A stretch of 64,000 nucleotides of DNA, taken from contig NC_064755.1 of the NCBI RefSeq assembly GCF_011397635.1, forward strand, positions 34,831,559-34,895,558, read 5' to 3'. Both the position numbers and the translations under genes were made by a program. Positions 60,001-64,000 of this stretch are shown here, in pieces (position 1 is the stretch's first letter; the number at the start of each line of letters is the position of its first letter). Origin of the DNA: Epinephelus fuscoguttatus (lineage: Eukaryota > Chordata > Actinopteri > Perciformes > Serranidae). Under the pieces are notes generated by a model. It did no database searches. It was not told the origin of the DNA and worked only from the letters and a program-made list of their open reading frames with translations.

Positions 60001-60308
60001 TGTGTTTAAAATATTACAGTTTTTAAAACAATATATCTTTTCATCTTGACTCAGGTGCCTTTGCCAAGGTGAAGGAGAGCCAGCGGATGAGTGACGAAGG
60101 GAAGATGGACCAAGACGAGGCAGACGGCATTAGGAAACGCTGCCGGACGGTTGGGTTTGCCCTCCAGGCAGAGATGACCCACTTCCATCAGCAGCGAGAG
60201 GTGGACTTCAAAGACATGATGCAGGCCTACCTCACCGAGCAGATAGCCTTTTACCAGCGTGTTGTCCAGCAACTGGAGCGCACCCTGCGCATGTATGACT
60301 GTCTGTAA
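32331..60308 (+). CDS. snx33: sorting nexin 33 (SH3-PX-BAR), complete CDS in 2 coding exons
   Basis: Membrane-remodelling sorting nexin of the SNX9/SNX18/SNX33 group, acting at endocytic and cleavage-furrow membranes with dynamin and WASP. Coding parts are 32331-33762 and 60055-60308, joined AAAG/GTAAAA to GACTCAG/GTGCC. Gly478 is split 1+2 and the frame stays open for 561 residues (human SNX33 has 574). SH3 domain at 1-61 (ALYxF-type start, GLFPASYVE end). Low-complexity acidic stretch at 101-112 with the WDDWDD motif shared by this group. Amphipathic segment about 168-187 before the PX domain. PX domain about 216-327 with the phosphoinositide-binding RRYKHF and KRKRRL motifs. BAR domain from about 355 to the end. 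SNX33 is preferred over SNX18 or SNX9 because the SH3 keeps SENKEEISIQ and the C-terminus keeps LRMYD. The Kozak context is good (A at -3). Confidence 0.95.
34225..34252 (+). repeat. (CA)14 microsatellite
   Basis: Perfect CA dinucleotide run in the snx33 intron. Confidence 0.95.
35068..35854 (-). mobile_element. hAT MITE (CAGTGGTTCCC family), copy 2, host of a nested insertion
   Basis: Ends CAGTGGATCCCAACTGG and, inverted, CAGTGGTTCCCAACTGC. Its body is split cleanly by the 466-bp element at 35114-35579. With that removed, GTGGGTCACGGG runs on into GTCCATTCTGAATGGA as in the other copies. The flanks GTTTATAC and GTTTACAT agree only partly. Confidence 0.7.
35114..35579 (+). mobile_element. 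short TIR element with 9-bp target duplication, copy 1
   Basis: Starts TAGCATGGAAATCCAGACCC and ends, inverted, TACCCTGGAAATCAAG. Flanked on both sides by the identical 9-mer GGTCACGGG (35105-35113 and 35580-35588). Same family and orientation as 42319-42838. No recognisable protein. Confidence 0.8.
36110..36306 (+). repeat. dispersed repeat end, paired with 47330-47516
   Basis: Shares GAGACTGACCT, CTACAATACA, CCGTATCAGTTTAATAG, GAGTGTCTGTATTTTT and CATACC...AATACC words, in the same order and orientation, with 47330-47516. The CCCAAGCC end suggests a hAT-like terminus. Confidence 0.55.
38000..38260 (-). mobile_element. SINE family C, copy 3, head missing
   Basis: ATTCATTCATTC tail at 38001, then the shared core (ACACCCTGGACAGGTCACC, CATGTCTTTGGACTGTGGG, GGGGAGAACATGCAAACTCC). 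The tRNA-like head is lost. Confidence 0.7.
38430..38765 (-). mobile_element. hAT MITE (CAGTGGTTCCC family), copy 3, decayed
   Basis: CCAAAAGTGGGCCGTGGG, TTCTGAGTGGACAGCAAGTG, ATAGAGCTTTTATTTTGAAG and CTGGACCAACTGGGAAC align with copies 1 and 2. The ends are eroded, with an AAATA run inserted near 38515. Confidence 0.65.
40571..41070. repeat. probable MITE remnant (GGGTGTTTTCGCATATAG)
   Basis: Begins with a motif common at the ends of fish MITEs and ends with GGACCAAGTGTTGGGC. The partner end was not clearly matched. Confidence 0.3.
41120..41478 (+). mobile_element. SINE family A, full length
   Basis: tRNA-related head GGCGGCAGTAGCTCAGTCCA, with GGAGGGTCGCCTGCTCCGAG where the B box should be (damaged). 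Body with CACCGAACCCCCCAACTGC and GCAGCCCCCTCACTCTGAC. LINE-like end TTTCCCCTCAGGGGGATTAA, then TAAAGTATAT and an A-rich tail. Confidence 0.85.
41862..43152. mobile_element. hAT-like MITE (CAGTGTTGGG family), host of a nested insertion
   Basis: Ends CAGTGTTGGGGAGTTACT and, inverted, CAGTGTTGGGAAGATTACT. Both halves are full of AATTACATTAC words. The flanks AATACAAA and AATACCAT agree at 6 of 8. The element at 42319-42838 lies inside it. Confidence 0.7.
42319..42838 (+). mobile_element. short TIR element with 9-bp target duplication, copy 2
   Basis: Starts TAGCCTGGAAATCCAGACCC and ends, inverted, TACTCTGGAAATCCAGAG. Flanked by the identical 9-mer CTTTTGTGT (42310-42318 and 42839-42847). Strongly similar to 35114-35579 along its length, with a longer middle. 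No transposase seen. Confidence 0.82.
44950..45057 (+). repeat. duplicated block with two (TA)n tracts
   Basis: The 20-base word TATATTTGAAAAGACTAATA occurs at 44950 and again at 45003. Each copy is followed by a TA dinucleotide run (about 44968-44992 and 45025-45056). Confidence 0.85.
45598..45800 (-). mobile_element. SINE family B, minus-strand copy
   Basis: The minus strand starts GCGGGGCACCCAGTGGCTCA. It passes CATGGCCCTTTGCTGCATGC and CTCTCTCTCCCCCCTCACGC and ends in ACAAAAATGCCCCCAAAAAA. The B-box region is altered (GGCTCAATGCC). Confidence 0.7.
45837..46032 (+). mobile_element. SINE family B, plus-strand copy
   Basis: GGGGCATCAGTGGCTTAGTG head, intact B-box-like GGGTTCAAGTCC, a TC microsatellite (45944-45960), CCCTTTCACACTTGGCTGTC, GGCAAAATGCCC and a poly(A) tail. 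It stands head-to-head with the minus copy 36 bases away. Confidence 0.8.
46796..47060. repeat. possible Harbinger-like MITE remnant
   Basis: GGTCCATTTCCACCGCATGG followed by GGTACCATCTTGGTCGAGG and ATTGGTCAGAGAGAACCG resembles the end of a common fish MITE. The other end was not located with confidence. Confidence 0.3.
47330..47516 (+). repeat. dispersed repeat end, paired with 36110-36306
   Basis: Parallel to the repeat at 36110 over about 190 bp, ending CCATACCGTAATACTCTGAT and GCCCAAGCCC. Confidence 0.55.
47705..47800 (+). mobile_element. SINE family C fragment, plus strand
   Basis: GATAGACTGGCAACCTGCCC, AGGGTGTACCCAGCCTCTTA and TGCTGGGATAGGCTCCACTC match the 3' half of the SINE, here in the opposite orientation to the other three copies. 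Confidence 0.65.
49881..51289. mobile_element. TIR element, 1.4 kb (TTTAAAGGGGACCTATGATGC family)
   Basis: Left end TAAAGGGGACCTATGATGCT; right end, inverted, TAAAGAGACCTATTATGCTT. Interior short ORFs show no known domain. A clear target duplication was not found. Confidence 0.6.
55732..56300 (+). mobile_element. hAT-derived deletion element keeping a BED-finger start, copy 2
   Basis: Starts TAGGGCTGCCCCCTTATAGG. Its body is the reverse complement of the 14779-15424 element (GGGCTGGTACCTGCGGTTAT, CCACAGGCTAGTTAATAACA). An ATG at 56043 opens the same [19 protein letters not shown] peptide. The far end has been lost after GGTCGACTAGG. Confidence 0.65.
59815..59990. repeat. decayed dispersed repeat near snx33 exon 2
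   Basis: AAGTTTCATGAAAATTAGGC, CTGACAGACAAACAAACC and TTCTTGACGGAGGTAA are words of a common fish interspersed repeat. It ends 65 bases before the exon. Confidence 0.4.
60055..60308 (+). CDS. snx33: snx33 coding exon 2 (C-terminal BAR helix)
   Basis: Encodes the rest of Gly478 and residues 479-561, ending TAA. It contains AFAKVKESQRMSDEG and DEADGIRKRCRTVGFALQ, and finishes with QQLERTLRMYDCL, the last helix of the BAR dimer. The acceptor is TTGACTCAG/GTGCC. It sits 26,292 bases from exon 1. Confidence 0.95.
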
Positions 60309-60440
60309 GGACGCCGAACTGCTGCCCAGTTCAAGATGCCAAAAAACACAGGACAAACGGAAAAGGAGTAATCGAAGTCTTGACTCTTATCAAGGCGTTT
60401 TGTTTGGTTCAGTTTGAAAAGACTTAAATAAATGAAACAG
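60309..60440 (+). other. snx33: snx33 3' UTR, first part
   Basis: Follows the TAA stop. The first AATAAA is at 60427-60432, about 120 bases after the stop, so a short 3' UTR is possible. A longer UTR running into the MITE at 60.8 kb cannot be excluded. Confidence 0.45.
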
Positions 60441-60763
60441 TAGTTACTGGAAAGACGTGCAAAGCCGGTCAGTCTTTCACTTTGATGGATTCAAAGTTTC
60501 CTTTTTTTGTTTTTTTTAAAAAACCTACTGTACCTATTATTTCTGAAATACACATCACATAGGCAGTGTCACAGCATATTGTTTATTTTACATAATTTAA
60601 GGTGTTTGTAACATTAAAATAAGAATATAGGTTTCAGATTCATAGCGAATCTATAGTTGATTGTTCTTTAGTGTGACACCATGAAACGGGTTCTGTTCTG
60701 AAAATGTCCCCTTCTCTATAACATCATGCACTTTGGCTTCTCCTGGGACTGATTCAAGTTACC

Positions 60764-61768
60764 TTTGAAGGTCCAGTGTGTAGGATTTAGGGGGATATGT
60801 TGGCAAAAACGGAATATAATATAACAAGTATGTTTTCTTGAGTGTATAATCACCTGAAAATAAGAATCGTTGTGTTTTTGTTACCATAGAAAGAGCCGTT
60901 TATATCTACACAGGGAGTGGGTTCTTGTCCACGGAGTGTGCCATGTTTCTACAGTAGCCCAGAGAAACCAAACAGTGACTCCGGATAGGGCCGTCTACGT
61001 TTTAGTGTTGGTCACCGTAGTAAGCAGCCTCTCTGCAATGAGCCAAAACTGCTTTACTCTGTTTTTACCAGTTCAAATCCTGCGTCCATTTGTTTTGGAG
61101 AGGCCTTTGTGGATAATTCAGCTCCCGGTAAAAACCTCCTGAACAACAAACAACACAGTGATTGTAAGAGGTGTACACATGCCACGTCTTTAACCCCCTC
61201 GAAAACGTGCTACGGAACGGGTGCTACTTTTGTGCCTTTTTTGGGAGCCAGCTTTCAAGAGCACGGTGGCAGGTTGCATCTGATGTTGCTAGGCAACCTT
61301 AGCAAGCACCATATCACAGCCCGTTTACCTAAAGATCCTGAGTGCAGAGCTGATCTTCTTCCAGGTGCTCTTTATAAGTATGTAAGCCTGTCGTCGATGG
61401 GACAGATGTAAAGCTCTGGTAGCTCTGCACTAACATGATCAACTTTTCCATATTTATCGCAGACTGATATTTACATAAGACGGGAAAGATATCTGTCGGC
61501 TGTGACTGGTTGTTCCTCATCACATGACATGCGGTGCGCGGTACTGCATTTCAAAGTTGAACTCGGTTTATTTCAGAGGTCAGCTACTGTTTGAGCGCCT
61601 GTTGTGCGTCTACATTGAAAACGGTGAGTTTGAGGGCACAAAAAGTGCAGCATGCGTACGACCCCTAACCTGGAGTTCATGCTTGGCATACGGGATAAAT
61701 TTCAGCTGATTGAAATCTGCAATCCTCACCGTTAGATGCCATTAAATCCTACACACTGTTCCTTTAAT
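60764..61768. mobile_element. MITE (CAGTGTGTAGGATTTA family), copy 2
   Basis: Ends TTGAAGGTCCAGTGTGTAGG and, inverted, TTAAAGGAACAGTGTGTAGG, extending through GATTTA. It is the intact relative of the interrupted copy at 2198-2897. It lies just downstream of the snx33 stop and could be within a long 3' UTR. Confidence 0.7.
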
Positions 61769-62633
61769 GTCTACATTTCTAGAAAACAAACACAATATTT
61801 TGGTGAATTTACCAACATCCATTTAACATTCCATTTTTTTTGTAATGCAGCATTTTAGGATTTACTGATGTCACTGATTTTACTCTTCAGACCATGAAAT
61901 GAAAGTATGCACTGCATACTGAAGTGGAGTTTCACCATCATCTTGTTGAGTGCTCATCTTGCTCAGGTGTTCACTGCTTTGAAATTCACATCAGTTTCTC
62001 TGGTATCTCTCAGTGCAAGTCACAAATGTCTCTCTTAACTTTGCACCACGTGGAAGACTTACTGATACCATGTAATTCAGTTCAGTGATGTCTCTTTTTT
62101 ATGATTGTCACGCAGTAAGTGCCTTTAAGGATCTGAGGCATTCTGATGGAGTATTTTAAATGGACCATTTGTCTGTAGCATGGCTTGTGGGAAACTATTT
62201 CGAATGAGTTGCATTTAGAAACAAGTTTGCACATGTTTTTATACACTAGTGGGTCATATTGTGTGGGGGCGTGTTTATGTGTGGGCGAGCAAGTGAAATG
62301 AGTCGACTACTGTGCTGATCAGTTCCCTTTTCCACGGCAGAAAACAAAAAATGATATCTTTTTATGTAGCAGTGGGTTTATCTAGTCAGCCAGTATGAAA
62401 CGTAGTCGCATAGTTGTAGTGGATTGACTGGTTGTAGAGGCAGAATGTCAACTTGGCATTTCAGTGCTTGTATTAAATCTTTTAGTTGACACAAGACCAA
62501 ATTCTTCCTGTTGTTAAATGTAGTCTGGGTCAAAACACAGTACAAATTAATGTTCATATCAAGTATTTTAAAACAACACAACATATAAAGCCACATTATA
62601 TCATTCAGATTATCTCTGCACTGTACCCATAAT
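61769..62633. other. downstream of snx33, nothing recognised
   Basis: AT-rich DNA with chance ORFs only. Confidence 0.3.
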
Positions 62634-63173
62634 AACTTAAAGAAATTGTTCTTACATTTTGGGAAATACTCTTATTTGCTTTCTTGAGTATTAAACTGCA
62701 GCTAGCAGATAGTTAGCTGAGCTCAGCATGAAGCCTGGAGACAGGCACAGCAAACCTGGCTCTGCTCAAAGCTTGTATTACTCACCAATTAAAAATGTTA
62801 TATTTCATTTGTTTAATCTGAGCAAAAATGTCAATTTGTGGTTTTTCCTGGGGCTATGACTCATGACAATATTACAGTACGTCACCTCCTGTAAAACCAC
62901 AACTTGTCCTCTTACACTTGACTTTTTGTTTGGATTAAACTAACGAAGTATGACGTGTTAATCAGTGAGTTTTAAATGTCCTGGGATGCAGATTTAGTCA
63001 TGTGGACAGAGCCAGGCTAGCTTTGTTTCCCTTTGTTTCCAGCTTTTATGCTAAGCTAATGTGACTGCCTTTGTGCCTTAAATTTATCCTGCAGACATGG
63101 AGGTGGCATCAATCTTCTCTCAGCAAGAAAGCAAATATGCTTATTTCCTAAAGATGTTGAACATTTCCTTAAA
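62634..63173. mobile_element. long-armed MITE (GCTTTCTTGC family)
   Basis: The left arm (TTTTGGGAAATACTCTTATT, GCTTTCTTGAG, AGCTAGCAGATAGTTAGC) pairs with the right arm (AAGAAAGCAAATATGCTTAT, TTCCTAAAGATG). The interior has CCTGGCTCTG and CCAGGCTAGC. A partial relative lies at 5.1 kb. Confidence 0.6.
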
Positions 63174-64000
63174 TAATAATACATAGCTTACATGTTTTTG
63201 CTCTTCCTTCAGCTGTGATCACAGTGATGTATCACATTTTATATTTAGTTTTTCACATTTATGGGCGAATGCACAAAGAATGGATTGCAGCCGCTGATGG
63301 CACCATGAACCACGCATCACTTGCTATCTGTCCTGTCTCAAGGTCTGATTCTCAAAAGATACAGTATTGTGCTAACGATATTACAGCACAAACACTCCCA
63401 TAAAGTTGAGTTACAAGTGAGTGCAATTTGCCCTTTTTTGCATCTGATTTTTAAGTATAGTAGAGTAGAGTATAAATGTTGCCTTTGCACCAAGAACACA
63501 GTAGGCAGAGAGAAAAAGAAAACTGAAATTTTCAAAATGTAAGTGACAGGTCCTGACTGGCAAGGTGAGGAGGCATTCCTCTAAACCTCAGGCAAGGAAT
63601 ATAGATATGACAGAGAGAAAGTGTATTTGGGTGAGTGCTGGGCATGACACCCCTTTTAAATGCAACCCGGTATCGCTCTGAAGTCATCGAATATTGGTGC
63701 TTGGGCAGTGACTTCCGGCATCAGACACCGACGACAAAAGTTGTCCTTTCTTCTCGGCATGATACTCGACCTGCTGCCATTACTATTATCCCTTATTATC
63801 ATTATTATTGGGAAACATGGCAGGACAACAATGCAAGTGAAGAGGGCGAAAAGTCTGAATGGGGCATTTGGGAGGTTGATGGGTCCAACAGCCACTGACA
63901 TTCACCCAGGATGCCGGTTTTCGCTTCCTGTAGGATTGTAAAGCCAAACCCTGTTCTTTTTTCTAAACCCAGCCACGTGCTTTTGTTGCCTAAACCCAAC
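63174..64000. other. window end; probable dispersed repeat from 63.64 kb
   Basis: 63640-64000 has TTGGTGCTTGGGCAGTGACT, a TATTATCATTATTATT stretch, and ends in CTAAACCCAGCCACGTGCTT followed by a second CTAAACCC word, suggesting the start of a short tandem unit cut by the window edge. No gene. Confidence 0.35.

Larger units (their letters stand above)
33763..60054 (+). other. snx33: snx33 intron (26.3 kb)
   Basis: A single GT-AG intron interrupts the BAR domain. It contains the elements listed separately from 34.2 to 59.9 kb. Parts without anything I can name: 34.26-35.06, 36.31-37.99, 38.77-40.57, 43.16-44.94, 45.06-45.59, 46.03-46.79, 47.80-49.88, 51.29-55.73 and 56.31-59.81 kb. These have only chance-length ORFs and short simple repeats. 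TTAGC/GCTAGC-rich DNA occurs at 53.83-53.94 kb. No further gene was detected on either strand. Confidence 0.8.

Noticed and set aside
63635..63941. Overlapping ORFs at the window end as a gene
   Set aside because: Both strands are open over the same stretch in repeat-like sequence with a TTATTATCATT run. No domain is recognised.

Overview
The window is nuclear DNA from a ray-finned fish, most likely a percomorph teleost. Two intron-containing vertebrate genes can be read exon by exon, and the rest is packed with short transposon relics typical of teleosts: non-autonomous elements with inverted ends, three tRNA-derived SINE families, and truncated LINE tails. No bacterial-style operon, CRISPR array, rRNA gene or functional tRNA gene was seen.

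Layout. (1) 1-11.8 kb is intergenic and repeat-rich. It holds a broken SGNH-hydrolase ORF of retrotransposon type near 1.2-1.6 kb, a SINE nested inside a MITE at 2.2-2.9 kb, a deleted LINE at 6.6-7.2 kb and a hAT-type element at 8.8-10.0 kb. (2) 11.9-29.3 kb is snupn (snurportin-1) on the minus strand. Eight coding exons join without a frame break into a 374-residue protein, with a probable non-coding first exon near 29.3 kb. (3) 29.3-32.3 kb is the gap between two divergent genes. It contains MITE and LINE relics and probably the snx33 promoter. (4) 32.3-60.3 kb is snx33 (sorting nexin 33, SH3-PX-BAR) on the plus strand. It has two coding exons (561 residues) split by a 26.3-kb intron full of transposons. 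(5) 60.3-64 kb is the snx33 3' UTR or downstream DNA with two more MITEs.

The two genes do separate jobs. Snurportin-1 imports m3G-capped snRNPs with importin-beta. SNX33 remodels membrane in endocytosis with dynamin and WASP. Their head-to-head order matches the SNUPN-SNX33 neighbourhood of tetrapods, but no IMP3 was found between them here.

I found no convincing new multi-gene system. The most interesting leads are a short element family whose two copies are each flanked by an exact 9-bp target duplication, both nested inside other MITEs; a foldback element at 20.05-20.70 kb carrying an integrase-like fragment; and two hAT relics that keep the start of a BED-finger transposase. All identifications come from reading the sequence and from remembered family features. 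No database search was run.
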